A stretch of 64,000 bases of DNA, taken from contig OX359193.1 of the NCBI GenBank assembly GCA_947172415.1, positions 4,086,501 to 4,150,500 of the forward strand. Reading direction: 5' to 3'. The position numbers and the translations under genes were made by a program. The stretch is from Chondrosia reniformis (Eukaryota; Porifera; Demospongiae; Chondrillida; Chondrillidae). The notes under the pieces were generated by a model. It was not told the DNA's origin, searched no databases, and was given only the letters and a program-made list of their open reading frames with translations. Positions 10,344 to 21,109 of the stretch are shown piece after piece (within the stretch, counting starts at the first letter, position 1; each line of letters starts with the position of its first letter).

Positions 10344-10873
10344 TATAGTCTTACCAATCCAGCCATTTCTTGTTTTTCCAGGGTATTTATGAGTGGGATG
10401 GTGGTCAGTGTTCCTTTCATAGTATGCTCATGTGGGACATGCGATGATGATAATCAGCTGTGGTGTGATGGCAAGCCCTTTGAGAGTAAGTTTTTTCTCA
10501 AGTGTGATCTCCACTCCCTTGGTTATGAGATTGAGTGTGAGACAAGGACTTCTAAAGTGGACACTGTCATCCACTCCACAATGGGTCGAGGTCATTCCAA
10601 CCCTAACCTATACCAAAGAAGAAGAAAAAGATGAAGATACCTACTGCTAATAATCCATAGACCTTAGCAAATACCCTAAACTGAAGGGTGATCTAGAAGG
10701 CATGGAACATTACTATACGGTTTCCATGAAAGAAAAGGACCTCCACTGAAGCAAGAAACCTTGAGAAAGTTAAAAGTGCATCTACTAGGTAAGCATAACA
10801 AGTATTCCATATATATACGTGCATCAATTAAACCCAACCCTCTAAATTTGATATAGTATTCTGTGGTTATTTT

Positions 10874-11059
10874 GTGGAATCTGAGAAAAACGTACCCACT
10901 CTACAAGTATTCAATAAGTTCAATCTTCTCCATGCATTCCTTAATCACATCAAAGAGAATAAGAAAGTTTCTGATGCAACCCTAGGCACCTATATTAACA
11001 GCTTTGTCCTGGTCCTTCGCTACTTATACCGAAGTGAAGACGCACCTTATGAAAATTAA
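10874..11059 (+). pseudogene. tyrosine recombinase N-terminal (SAM-like) core-binding domain fragment
   Basis: A frame with TLQVFNKFNLLHAFLNHIKE followed by KVSDATLGTYINSFVLVLRY has the helical pattern of phage-integrase/Crypton N-terminal domains that grip the DNA arms. It is on the strand opposite to the catalytic remnants ending at 10343. The locus therefore holds either two Crypton copies head to head or one copy rearranged by an inversion. Stop codons follow at 11057. Confidence 0.45.
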
Positions 11060-11183
11060 GGGATTTTCCGCTAATTAAAGAATATTGCTTGTCAGCTTAG
11101 GAGTTCTCAACACTCCTCTACAGCTGAGCAAAGCTGGCAAATCATTACACATGGTACTTCCCTAGCTGTCACATTCGAGAAGC

Positions 11184-12330
11184 CTAAACCTCAGCATCTG
11201 TCTCTGATTGGCTGCAAACCAGGAAGTGGTTTATGCGAACGTTACAGATCAAATCTTCTGTTACACAGCCACATCCAGCCCTGTGCTTGGAATTAGCACA
11301 GCAGCAAGTGACAGAAGCGACAGGGGGATGTTTAGTGATGTGTTTACCTCTGAAGGTCTTGGTGAATGACTTCCTAGCCTTGAGGTCAGTCAAGCGGTTA
11401 GTGTGAGCCCGCCCAACATACCCAGCACAGTGCATTATGGATACTGATAGGTACACACTCTTGATGAACTTGGCTGAGGAGTAGTCACTATCCTGCCAAT
11501 TCACTGCTATCTGACAACCTTGTTGGAAGAGCTTCATAGCCAGGTGCCCTTCAACTGATTTTGCTGTGCCTGGAAACAGAGACTCTTCAACTAAATCATC
11601 TCCTCCACGCATACATAGATATCCATACCACAAAATGCTGTTACTCAGATAGTTCTTGATGATAAATGTGAAATTCTGGCTGAAGTGACCTCTAGTCAGT
11701 CAGCATCCATCAGTTGTTGTCATAGCATTCTGCCAGCTTCCAAGCTCTTGTGCTTGTAGCTCCTTCATCTCATCCTTGGCATGTTTGCAAAGCTCTTATA
11801 GCATTTATTGGATGTGTGCATAAGTGTCCTTTTATGATGTCATAAAAGGTTTTGCTTTTCAAGCCAAGGCCATGACCCAGTGTCTTATGATATCTTCTAA
11901 TACACATGACCAGTCAGAAGAAATGCACGTGCCAGGGACAGAGATGCAACATACCATCATGAATCCAAAACAAAGGTAGAGTGGTGTTTAAAAGAAGATT
12001 ATTAGATGTACAGCCTTTACAGGCAATTTGAATGCGAGTGCCCCCACCGAGACCAACTCTTTCTACAGACACTGGCATAAGACTACCTAGGCAACCTTGT
12101 GTAGTGCACTTTCTGTAAGCAGACACTTCTTCCATAAACTTTGTGAAAGCTCTTATGTCTGTAAAGAACAGGCAGTCTTTTGGCAGTTTATGCTCACCAA
12201 CTATGCTGGTCAGCAATTCATCCAAAATTGCTTGTTATCTTCTGTCTTTTCGCGGTGGAAAATATTCTGACCCAGATTCGTCCGTGACAACTACACAGCG
12301 AGAGAGATGTTCCTGCACAGCTACCATACT
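11184..12330 (-). pseudogene. Mutator-like (MULE) transposase, broken
   Basis: The N-terminal block (12225-12030) has SAYRKCTTQGCLGSLMPVSV, ERVGLGGGTRIQIACKGC, a Cys-rich module. The middle (11900-11640) is readable across frames as KHAKDEMKELQAQELGSWQN. The catalytic block (11633-11184) has LFPGTAKSVEGHLAMKLFQQ, NWQDSDYSSAKFI, MHCAGYVGRAH and CCCANSKHRAGCGC. QDxDxSxxK, CxGHxGRAH and HxAGCGC are the signature of the invertebrate Mutator-like transposase domain of DDE type; here GH is changed to GY. Several frameshifts join the pieces. The frame stops where the composite repeat at 12358 begins. Confidence 0.7.
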
Positions 12331-12357
12331 CCGAAATTGTCGTCCACTTGGCAAGAT

Positions 12358-13262
12358 ATACTTAATACGTCAATTTTTCAAGACCATATCTCATAGAAAA
12401 CATTTTGCGCAAGCTTTACGTTACGTAGTATTAGTATAGGTGGTTTCTAAATCCTTTTCATTGGTTCAACATTTGACGCAAAGGACATAAAAGGCCAAGG
12501 CCTTTATATACGTATGTCCTATGATGTCCCTTGTGTACAAGTTACAAAATGGTCTCTAACCCTGTTGATTTTGTAAATGCATGCAAACATGCAACCGTCG
12601 GTATTCTTAGCTCCTTCACAAGGCAAATCAAATTGCTGTGGTTATTAGCTGAGACCCCTTTAAGACTGGAGCCTTTGTTGTTATATGGCATGTAGACGCA
12701 TCATCTTTAGTCTATACTAAAGTGTGGAAAGGTAATTAGTAGGCCATGTGTTCTATCTTGCAATTTGATGATCTGTATCAACTCCTTCTCTCTATGCAGT
12801 AGTTGAGAATAAGCTAGGAATTCGATTGTATTTAAACCTAATTTGGTTTCGTATTCTTCGACTGCTTTGAAATCATTAAAATGGTGAATTTATTGAGGCC
12901 TTGACTCTGGGGCCGTCAAAACCGTCATACTCAATAATAGCGTCTCGCTTCTACAAAAGAATATAGCTCGGAAAATTTGCAATAGTTTCATTTAACAATT
13001 AGTCCAAAAGCTAATATAGTTTTTTAGTTATGGCTAGCAAAGAAGAATAAGAAGAATTATGAAGAAGATGAATATGGGAATTTTTATTATTTCGCCAGTG
13101 GGACATATTCGCTTGCCTTTAAGGTCTCTTTAGAGTATGTATATTGTATATTTAGCTACACATAGCCTTGTTTCCTTGATTTTCGGCCTATTTCAGGGGT
13201 TTACTCCTATACCAATGTAAGGAGAAAACGAAAAAAACATGTCATCCCTACATAGGGAGTAC
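12358..13262. mobile_element. composite repeat (R-D + R-C + R-B), copy 1
   Basis: Nearly the same as 16140-17055 over about 900 bp by eye. It begins in R-D sequence (TATTAGTATAGGTGGTTTCT), passes into R-C (ATGTCCCTTGTGTACAAG, AACCCTGTTGATTTTG, ATCATCTTTAGTCTATACTA) and ends in R-B (TTATTGAGGCCTTGACTCTG, AATAATAGCGTCTCGCTTCT, GGGTTTACTCCTATACC). The order and junctions are the same in both copies, so the composite itself was duplicated. No coding capacity. Confidence 0.7.
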
Positions 13263-13926
13263 TACGGTATACGTTTACAGAACCAACACCATCTTGCTCG
13301 ACATTCCAGTCAGATGGAAGAACAAAATCGGCTTCCTACACCTTCTCCGCCGGAGATGTTTCCCAGACTGCTTATGTTGGTAAGTTGAGTGACTCTCTTC
13401 TTTACTTTCGGCATGACAGATTCATCGGCCAAACCTTTACAGAGGTGATACGTAGATAAATTAGGTGTGAAATTGACAATTAATGGGGCCTAAATTTGAC
13501 TGAGTCAACTTTCTCCTCTGGTGTATAAACGTTATAGTCGCTGGTCTTTAACTGACTGATTATTGTAAACAGTATGGATAATTCTACGAATTGATGTTTG
13601 TTTGAGGCGAAAATATGGTAAGACCGTTTTTTCCGTAGTTAATTTGTATCGAATCAGTGTTAACTAAGGTGTTGCAAATCTAACTAGTCTGTAGCATTGC
13701 AACCGATTCAAATGCGGACAACCTGCCTGTAAAGCACCCAAAGCGTGCACAAACTGACAGGAGCAAATTGGGATAGTCGAAGTTTTGGCAAAGATGTTGC
13801 CATTTTGGGGCTGCCAAAGGCAGCCCCTATATTGTTTTCATAACGTGATTTATGCATGGCCTCATGTTACGTATATATATATACTCTGTTGCTGTGGCAA
13901 CTGCCTGTGTTTAAATTTTGTAACCG

Positions 13927-13988
13927 GGATATAACAGGATTTAAGAAGCTGTATACTGCATCGGCTACTTAAATCCTGTTATATCCCT
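13927..13988. repeat. perfect-arm hairpin GGGATATAACAGGATTTAAG
   Basis: The arms GGGATATAACAGGATTTAAG and CTTAAATCCTGTTATATCCC flank a spacer of about 20 bp. It probably is a small foldback insertion inside the R-E element. Confidence 0.6.
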
Positions 13989-14170
13989 GCCCAAATATGA
14001 TAAACGTTTCTTCTTGTGGAGTGGACAATTCTCCTTAGATTTATGACAGTTGGAGTAGTCGGGGCATGAGCATTCTATGAAGTCGTCTGCGTTTAAGCAA
14101 AACTAACCAGACGCTAGATGAGCCATACTGAAAGTCCCGCCAATATAACGATAAGAAGCGACGGAGTATA

Positions 14171-14287
14171 TATCACTCATACCACGGTGTTTCGGTGTAT
14201 ATGGGTTTATATACGTACTTGCCCTCGGGTGCATAGCGCCCTCGTGACTCATACGTATAAAACCCATATACACCTCAATGCTGTGGT
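14171..14287. repeat. imperfect palindrome, about 117 bp
   Basis: CCACGGTGTTTCGGTGTATA, TGGGTTTATATACGTA is inverted as TACGTATAAAACCCATATAC, ACCTCAATGCTGTGG. The loop is GC-richer (CCCTCGGGTGCATAGCGCCC). It lies between the two parts of the R-E element and is related in sequence to the tandem units near 8200. Confidence 0.6.
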
Positions 14288-15089
14288 ATAACTAATACAT
14301 ATATTAATATATATATAATACAAGTTCATATGCAACTATTATAACACTTATTTTCTACGTTGAAATATTTATAATACAAGTTCATACGCGACTACGGTCA
14401 CTTAATTTATACGTCAATACATCGTTTTTGCAATAATACAAGTTCATATGCGACTACTGTAACTTAGTTAATACGTCAATACATCGTTTTTGCAAATGGT
14501 GGCGTTCAGGAAGCTTTAGTTAATGAAGCTTTTCTGTTGCTATTTATAATGTTCAGGACACTTAAGCATCCTCAATCATTAGGATTAGGAATATATATAT
14601 TAAAGCCCAACGATGCAGCCAAGTAGTTCGAGTTAATTTTGGGGACAGCAGCCACACGAGATTTTAAACTCGAAACACTTGTTTGGAAAACAGGAATTAT
14701 TCCAGAATATAAGCGAGAATGGTGATTCGCTCTTGTAGTCCTGTGAACCCATGCTTGTAGATTATGTATACCAAATTTGGTGCGTCTCATTTTATTTATG
14801 TAGAAGTAGATCGCTTTTTGTGGAGCTATTTATCACTCTTTGAGGTTATATTTTTCAACTTTAAATTACAATATTTCGGTAATGGAGTAGCCAATCAAAT
14901 TATGGTTGACATTAAATAATGCGCAATTTTCCTAGTTATGTTGCTTGTAAAATGCAGGTTAGTTGGACTTATGGTCAGAGATATACATCACCAAGACCAA
15001 TGTACCCCAAAGAAACCCTTTACCCCCCCCCTACCTTAAATGTTTATATTATTCAAACCATGGTATTTTATTAGCATATTTATTTATAA

Positions 15090-15345
15090 TAAAGGATGCT
15101 ACTGGTTATTAGGCCAAACAGCTATTAGGCCAAAGATTTGCTAAAACGAATTGCACCCTATTAAGTTGGTGACACTGTATAATCGAACCCAGGGACATTA
15201 CAAATATGGCAATTCTTCTTGCCACTTGGGGAAAGGTGGCTTTAGATCAGGATGGACAAACCATAAACAATTCCAGTAGAGTTGAAAAGTAAACAATGCC
15301 TTTTTATAACGTTCACCCTAAGTGATGTCAGCTGGCCTATTAAAA
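15090..15345. repeat. Tigger-type end fragments (ATTAGGCCA)
   Basis: GGTTATTAGGCCAAACAGCT, ATTAGGCCAAAG and the inverted GGCCTATTAAA near 15335 recall the region before the pogo relic at 820-1005. Possibly a small non-autonomous relative of about 230 bp; the ends are too degraded to define. Confidence 0.35.
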
Positions 15346-15429
15346 ATTAAATTTCATCTTACCATTTGTGACACGACATGTTGATAACATGAATTCAGAG
15401 CCCCTATAATCTTTTTGATCTCTTTTTCA

Positions 15430-15724
15430 ATCGGTTTTGTGCTTGGCTGCAGTCTATTTATGCTAAACCAGCCAGATTACACCAAACATGCACCTGCATG
15501 CACTTATGAATGCGGTTCTTTTAGAGTTTGGTCCAGTTTATGCATTTTGGCTGTTTTCTTATGCATGTTATAATGGTATTCTTGGTAATCAACCCAACAA
15601 CAATCGAGCTATGGAAACACAACTAATGAATCGATTTGTAAAGGACAACTATGCCTATTCGTTTGATTTTCGTGAGCATTTCAGTGGAACATGTAACTAT
15701 GAAGACCTACTAGTTGGTTATTGA
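15430..15724 (+). pseudogene. EnSpm/CACTA transposase-associated fragment
   Basis: The frame reads ITPNMHLHALMNAVLLEFGP, VYAFWLFSYACYNGILGNQP, NNNRAMETQLMNRFVKDNYA. PNMHLHxHxxxxxxxxGPxxxFWxFxxxxxNGxLG followed by N(N)RxxExQLMxRF is the conserved block found C-terminal to many EnSpm/CACTA transposases. It begins ahead of the ATG at 15488 (ITPN) and is preceded by a stop. It ends at TGA 15722. A second, more damaged copy lies at 50203-50395. Confidence 0.65.
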
Positions 15725-16034
15725 GTGACATATGCTCATTTGTGATAATGACAATTTGATACCAACATCTGCAGCTAAAAAGAAACTTTGGATCACCTTG
15801 ATCATGAGTTTGTATCAGTGTTGTACAAGAGACTTAACCCAGAGGTAACACATTTCATCATTAATACTGTTTTTCATAGATTTACTTCAATTACCCTGAA
15901 AGGGAAGTCTTTATAGTTCAACCAGAGATACAGGAAATGGAGTCGGAAGAGGACCAAACAACCTTGTGTTCCATTCTGCTACTGTAATAATTTGTGTTCT
16001 TCTCCCGTCCAAATACCCAAATCCAAAGTATAGG

Positions 16035-17125
16035 CCTGTAAAAACAAGTATTTCGAGTTTAAAAAACTCGTGAGGTGCCTGATCCTAAGTAAACTCAAAC
16101 TACTTGGCTGGTTCTCATAGATATCCGGTTAACCGATTATCGGTAGACTCTTATTGGCCGTCACAGTTTCAAGGCCATATCCCGTAGAAAACATTTTTGC
16201 GCAAGCTTTACGTTACATAGTATTAGTATAGGTGGTTTCTAAATCCTTTTCATTGGTTCAACATTTGACGCAAAGGACATAAAAGGCCAAGGTCTTTATA
16301 TACGTATGTCCTATGATGTCCCTTGTGTACAAGTTACAAAATGGTCTCTAACCCTGTTGATTTTGTGAATGCATGCAAACATGCAACCGTCGGTATTCTT
16401 AGCTCCTTCACAAGGAAAATCAAATCTGCTGTAGTTATTAGCTGAGGCCTCTTTAAGACTGGAGCCTTTGTTGTTATATGGCATGTAGACGCATCATCTT
16501 TAGTCTATACTAAAGTGTTGAAAGGTAATTAGTAGGCCATGTGTTCTATCTTGCAATTGGATGATCTGTATCAACTCCTTCTCTCTATGCAGTAGTTGAG
16601 AATAAGCTAGAAATTCGATTGTATTTAAACCCATTTTGGTTTCGTAATCTTTGACTGCTTTTGACATCATTCAAATGGTGAATTTATTGAGGCCTTGACT
16701 CTGGGGCCATCAAAACCATCATACTCAATAATAGCGTCTCACTTCTACAAAAGGATACAGCTCGGAAATTTTGCAATAGTTTCGTTTAACAATTAGTCCT
16801 AAAGCTAATATTAGTTATGGCTGGCAAAGAAGAATAAGAAGAATTATGAAGAAGATTAAAATGAGAATTTTTAAAGTTTATTATTTCGCCAATGGGACAT
16901 ATTCACTTGCCTTTAAGGTCTATTTAGAGTATGCATATTGTATATTTAGCTACACATAGTCTTGTTTCGTCGATTTTCGGCCTATTTCGGGGGTTTACTC
17001 CTATACCAATGTAAGGAGAAAACGTAAAAAACATGTCATCCCTGCAGAGGGAGTACTACGTTACTCTCTGATATACAAGGCTATACGCACAGGAAGCCAT
17101 ACGTTACCTGAAAACAATATAGCAT
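16035..17125 (+). mobile_element. R-D MITE copy 2 carrying a composite insertion
   Basis: Starts with the terminal hairpin AAGTATTTCGAGTTTAAAAA, ACTCGTGAGGTGCCTG, as at 40140, and R-D body sequence to about 16275. R-C and R-B sequence follow to about 17055, then R-D-like end sequence (ATACAAGGCTATACGCACAG, GAAGCCATACGTTACCTG). Positions 16140-17055 are the second copy of the composite at 12358-13262. Confidence 0.65.
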
Positions 17126-17135
17126 CCAAATTGAC

Positions 17136-17402
17136 TACTTTATTGAACCTTTGTAAAGGTGACTTTGGGAGTGTCTAGAGACTTCCTTCACTTCTCCTTC
17201 CTCCGGAAATGATGTAGCCAATGACATCATTGATGAGGTAATTGAAAATGGCGGGAAAAGATGCCTATCAATGAAGACACCTTGAAGACCAACATCAGTC
17301 ACTGAAGAAGACCCCCAGGGTTGAAACGTTTGGCAGTAAGAAGAATCGAAAAGCTGCGTATCTAGACGCTCTCAAAGTGAAAAGATGAACCTTTACAAAG
17401 AT
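17136..17402 (+). repeat. segment bounded by GAACCTTT(G/A)(T/C)AAAG words
   Basis: Opens with GAACCTTTGTAAAG and closes with GAACCTTTACAAAG. It contains the hammerhead-like motif below and lies about 0.7 kb upstream of the Penelope-like reverse transcriptase relic on the same strand, so it may be part of that element's terminal repeat. Confidence 0.35.
17302..17328 (+). ncRNA. hammerhead-like core motif (tentative)
   Basis: CTGAAGA, then a possible 5-bp stem GACCC/GGGTT with loop CCA, then GAAACG. This is close to the hammerhead order CUGANGA, stem II, GAAA. One extra A sits between CTGAAGA and the stem, and I do not see a convincing stem I or NUH cleavage site. Penelope-like elements are known to carry hammerheads, and one is just downstream. 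A related, better-enclosed motif is at 44440. Confidence 0.25.
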
Positions 17403-17409
17403 AAGTTTG

Positions 17410-18060
17410 ACACAGTTAGAAGAAATCCTTATTCCATTACTTTATCAAAGTTTCAATATAAATGGAAAATATTTCACAATGTTTACTTGTTTCGTTACTT
17501 TTTCTAGATGTGCCAATCACTGTTATCGTACTATCCTTGCGTTTAACTTCATTTTTGAATATTTTTATTTTTATATTGCGGATCACCAATTATAGATGGA
17601 AGAGGCTTCCAGTTTGGCATGACGATTCTATTTCAAGTGTCGGCAGACGCTCATCTTTTTTACCATTAATACAGGCACTTACTATTCTGTTTTTGTGGTG
17701 TTTGCAGCTGAAGTCTATAAAGTGTTTCGCGGTGTTTTGGGCTAAGTATCAGTCAAGTTTTAGTCGTACATTGTAGTCTGCAAAACACCCTCTAGCAAGT
17801 CGCTCCCTCACTCTTATGGGGCATAGGGCTGTTGTTATTGTTGGCCTCGATCAACAAGTGTGAGCTCCTTCCCTTATGTTATCTTATTTGTACTAGGACA
17901 ACCACTAGCCAGAAATAGGCTACTATTAAGGTTCCCAGTGAAAAGTGGGATAATTATGGGAAAAGTGATAAGGTGGTAACGGGAGATTTGACTGATTTAA
18001 AGATGAAAACAATCAAAAGGCGCTAAGTGTCCATATACAATCAAATCATTAGATGAATAA
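17410..18060. other. no recognisable gene
   Basis: Two overlapping hydrophobic plus-strand frames (17407-17776) have no family motif and are probably chance frames in T-rich DNA. Nothing else was recognised. Confidence 0.4.
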
Positions 18061-18067
18061 TAATGCA

Positions 18068-18740
18068 TGAAACAAAAACATTAAATAATGTATATGTAGA
18101 ACTCTTTAATTACCTTATTGACAACATTTATGTATGTCTAGACGGTTCTGTATTTATGCCATATGTAGGTATCCCTATGGGTACTGACCGTGCCCCTGTA
18201 GTTGTAGTTGTTTGCCTATGAGTATGAGTTTATGAAAGAACTACTTAAGGATAACATCACCCTAGCTATAAAATTTTCCAATACTTATAGGTATATTGAT
18301 GACCTTTTATGTATTAATAACAAGGATTTTGAACTGTCAATTAGTGACATTTACCCCAAAGAACTTATTCTTAAAAAGGCAAATACCAGCCCTAGGAAAT
18401 CCCCCTTTTTAGACTTAGATAAAACCATTACTAGTAATCAATTTATCACTAAAGTATATGATAAGCAAGAGGACTTTAACTTTGATAAAGTAGATTTCCC
18501 CCATTTAGATAGTAATATTCCTAATACCGCAGCCTATGTTGTCTTTATTTCACAACTAATTAGGCATTCCAGAATATGTAGTGACTTCTCTAGTTTTCGG
18601 GCTAAATGTTTGCAGTTATGCAGTAGGCTTACTAAGCAGGGTTACAAAACTTTAAGCTAAAATCAACCTTTAAACCCTCCTATCCAGGCAGCCTCTAGTT
18701 AGAATCAAGTATAAGCAAAAAGTAGCTAGTATGCTTAAGG
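18068..18740 (+). pseudogene. Penelope-like element reverse transcriptase, C-terminal half
   Basis: Readable from about 18080 as DGSVFMPYVGIPMGTDRAP, then (after a frame break near 18200) the ORF 18208-18660: EYEFMKELLKD, FSNTYRYIDDLLCINNKDFE, SPFLDLDKTI, FPHLDSNIPNTAAYVVFISQ, IRHSRICSDFSSFRAKCLQL. VGIPMGTNxAP, YRYIDDLL (catalytic YxDD as YIDD) and the thumb motif SQLIRxSRxC are Penelope-specific. TAA at 18658 ends the frame. Homologous fragments are at 31185-31320 (minus) and 62572-62620. The GIY-YIG endonuclease was not found. Confidence 0.75.
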
Positions 18741-18939
18741 CTGTCTGGTGTTACCCCATATTGTGTTACCCCACCTCCAAAGAAATGTTACTACTAGAAG
18801 ACCTAAGGGTAGACTTATGTAATATGTCCTATTTGTGTCTATAGTTATGCTGAGTCTGTTTTTACCTATACAAGCAAGATTACTAAAAGAAAAGCTAATT
18901 ACACCTCAAGCATATTCAGGATAACTAGCTTCTATATAG

Positions 18940-19510
18940 TGTATATACGAACTTGCATGGTGAGAGATAGGGCAAATATCAAAACTTCTATAATTCCTTG
19001 CATGGATACACTGGATGTGTGTAAATGCTGAAACTATGCGTTAGCTTCATATATCTCCATTTACTAATACTGTAAATCCCTTTATTTAAGCAGAAGCAAA
19101 AGTTAGCGAAAGTGGATTTTACCCCTACCTAGCGGAAATTACTATTAGTGACTTACAAAATGCATGGAAGTTTTGTTAGTTAATTACAGTAATACAGTAT
19201 AGTAGTAGTACTATATTTAGCGAACTCTAATTTTAGCGGTAAATGTCAAATCGCTAAAATAACTAAATTTAATAGCATGCTAATAATAAGGGATTTACAG
19301 TATTTCAGCACCCTATGCACATTAAATTCTAGCAAATGTATAAGCAATGTACATATGATGAGAGATGGAGCAAATTTCATTTTCCATCTAATTTTCCAAA
19401 ACTCATAGGATATACATTAGGGGTGTCTGTGAGTGTTAATCCCAAGTTTTAGCTTCAGTGACTAACGTTTCAGCACCTTAGGTACATTACATTCTAGCAA
19501 GCGTAAACAA
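18940..19510. repeat. degenerate repeats interrupted by a MITE
   Basis: Words such as TTTCAGCACC, ACATTAAATTCTAGCAA, GCAATGTACATATGATGAGA and GAGATGGAGCAAAT recur at 19305-19400 and 19465-19520, with a third relative at 18950-19000. Confidence 0.4.
19068..19302. mobile_element. pogo-type MITE with TA target duplication
   Basis: TA at both ends (19068-69 and 19301-02). The TIRs are CTGTAAATCCCTTTATTTA and its inverse, read from the right as CTGTAAATCCCTTATTATTA. The element is 231 bp with no ORF. TA duplications fit Tc1/mariner/pogo transposases. Confidence 0.65.
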
Positions 19511-20040
19511 TGTATGGTGAGATATATATTATATTATTATCATTATTGTTATTATTGTTGATATTATTATTATTATTACAGGTATAGCCCGGTCAGCCCA
19601 TGGCTGGTATAAATGAGGAACCATGATGATTCGAAGTTAACACTTGGTGTAAGATTTTACAGACATCCACAAAGTATATATATCCAAGGAGTTGTAGAAA
19701 TTTTGATAGTATATATTTGTCTTATCCATTAAGAGAATTTAATGTATATAATATATTAATTTAATTTTTTGTACTGTGTGCTGCCTGAGCTGATATGAAG
19801 CCAATATCAATCGGATCGTCCGATTATCCAAATTTTTGGCCATCCTAGCTCTTTAATCATCTCTAGCGCAAAGATGTAGTGAGGTAGAATTCCCTAAACA
19901 TGTATGGTTTGTTTTTCTCAGAAAGGGCCTTTGTAATGATGTTTAATTGAAGTTTATACCTTTTCCAGTTTTTGAGATCCAAGTGGCCGAAAATTGATAC
20001 GGCCAATTATTCATTGGTTACTCTAGTCGAATTAATAAAA
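19510..20040. other. no gene; ATT-rich microsatellite
   Basis: An imperfect ATT/GTT repeat at about 19527-19579 is followed by ACAGGTATAGCCCGGTCAGC, a possible retroposon tail seen from the opposite strand. The rest is unrecognised. Confidence 0.35.
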
Positions 20041-20282
20041 GTACCTGAATAAAAGTCTATAAGCAAAATAATTCACTGTGAGATATTATGCCAAAGCAGC
20101 CAAGTGACCGAAGTCTACTCTTGGCTGGGGGACCTTTTTCCATCTTGGATGGCTGGGAGGCGATCACTGGTTGCCATTTTAATAGGACTTTGGTCCTCCA
20201 GCCTAGAGTAGACTTCGGTCACTTGGCTGGTTTGGCATAATATCTCCCTGTGAATTAGTTTTCTTATCATAATAGCCTTTGC
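20041..20282. mobile_element. foldback MITE with arms of about 85 bp
   Basis: The left arm includes ATATTATGCC, AGCCAAGTGACCGAAGTCTA, CTCTTGGCTGG; the right arm is its inverse (GACTTCGGTCACTTGGCTGG, TTTGGCATAATATCTCCC). The arms span about 20041-20133 and 20194-20282 with few mismatches around a 60-bp loop. The minus frame over it (20115-20420) is a shadow of the palindrome. Confidence 0.7.
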
Positions 20283-21105
20283 ACGGCTCAGTGCAATTAA
20301 TTTCCCTTTTTTCAAAAAGTATATTGTTGGAAAAGTATAATATATTGGAATTTTGCACTGATCTCCCTCCATAATATACGAAACTTGACAAGAGTTATAC
20401 AAAGCAACCAAAAGGGCCACCTTGTAGTAGGCTTTGTTTACTTAACGTTTCTTGGCCAAAATGGACTCCATTCCTTTTGTAACGTTCAGCGAAGTTTGTT
20501 TGAGGGTTATTATATGTTGTTTCTATTCTAGCACCACTGTAATGGCTGTCGGTTGATTAGGGGCTAACAGAAACATTTTAACAAGACCAATAGCAAATGC
20601 ATCCATTAATAGTACAGTCTTCTTCGCTATAACTATAGTGGGGTTGCTTACTCGGGGACTACGCCCTTGGCTGATGTATACCAGAGTACCATGTATACCA
20701 GAGTACCACAGCATAGTATAGGATCCATGGAACTCTGTGTCATTGGTATGTAAGGGCTGCCAGTGTGTACCACATCCCCAGTAATGTATACTCTTGCTAA
20801 GATGCTGGAAGGCCAGCTGCTATGTGCTTATTTCAGTGGTATCTTAATCTGGGGGTACCGCTCACGTATATCTATATATGGGACTTATAAAGTTTATCCC
20901 CAGGTTAGAAAAGTTAATATTTTGGATAGTTTTAAAATTTAACTGGATGGGGTTATTATATAATGCTGATATCAAAACTGTCGCAATAAGTATATATGCC
21001 ATGGCCAGACACATAATACATTTAGGCTTGAAGGTGCAGATGTGTGCCACATGTCCATACAATATAATATAATCAGTTTGGCAGCCCGGTTCATGGTGTA
21101 CTTGC
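20283..21105. other. no recognisable gene
   Basis: Only short frames without motif. One exact direct repeat, GTATACCAGAGTACCA, occurs twice close together near 20677-20708. Confidence 0.4.
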
Positions 21106-21109
21106 AACA

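Larger units (their letters stand above)
13805..14695 (+). mobile_element. R-E family MITE, split by two palindromic insertions
   Basis: The left end GGGGCTGCC...TATATTGTTTTCAT (13805-13885) and the body/right end from 14290 (ATAATACAAGTTCATATGC, ACGTCAATACATCGTTTTTG, GTTCAGGACACTTAAGC, then AAGTAGTTCGAGTTAA) together match the continuous copies at 49345-49738 and 23885-24262. About 400 bp of unrelated palindromic DNA lies between the parts. The body has an internal tandem duplication of about 75 bp (AATACAAGTTCATATGCGAC ... CATCGTTTTTGCAA). Confidence 0.6.

Noticed and set aside
20115-20420. 101-codon minus frame
   Set aside because: It runs through the arms of the foldback MITE; no motif.
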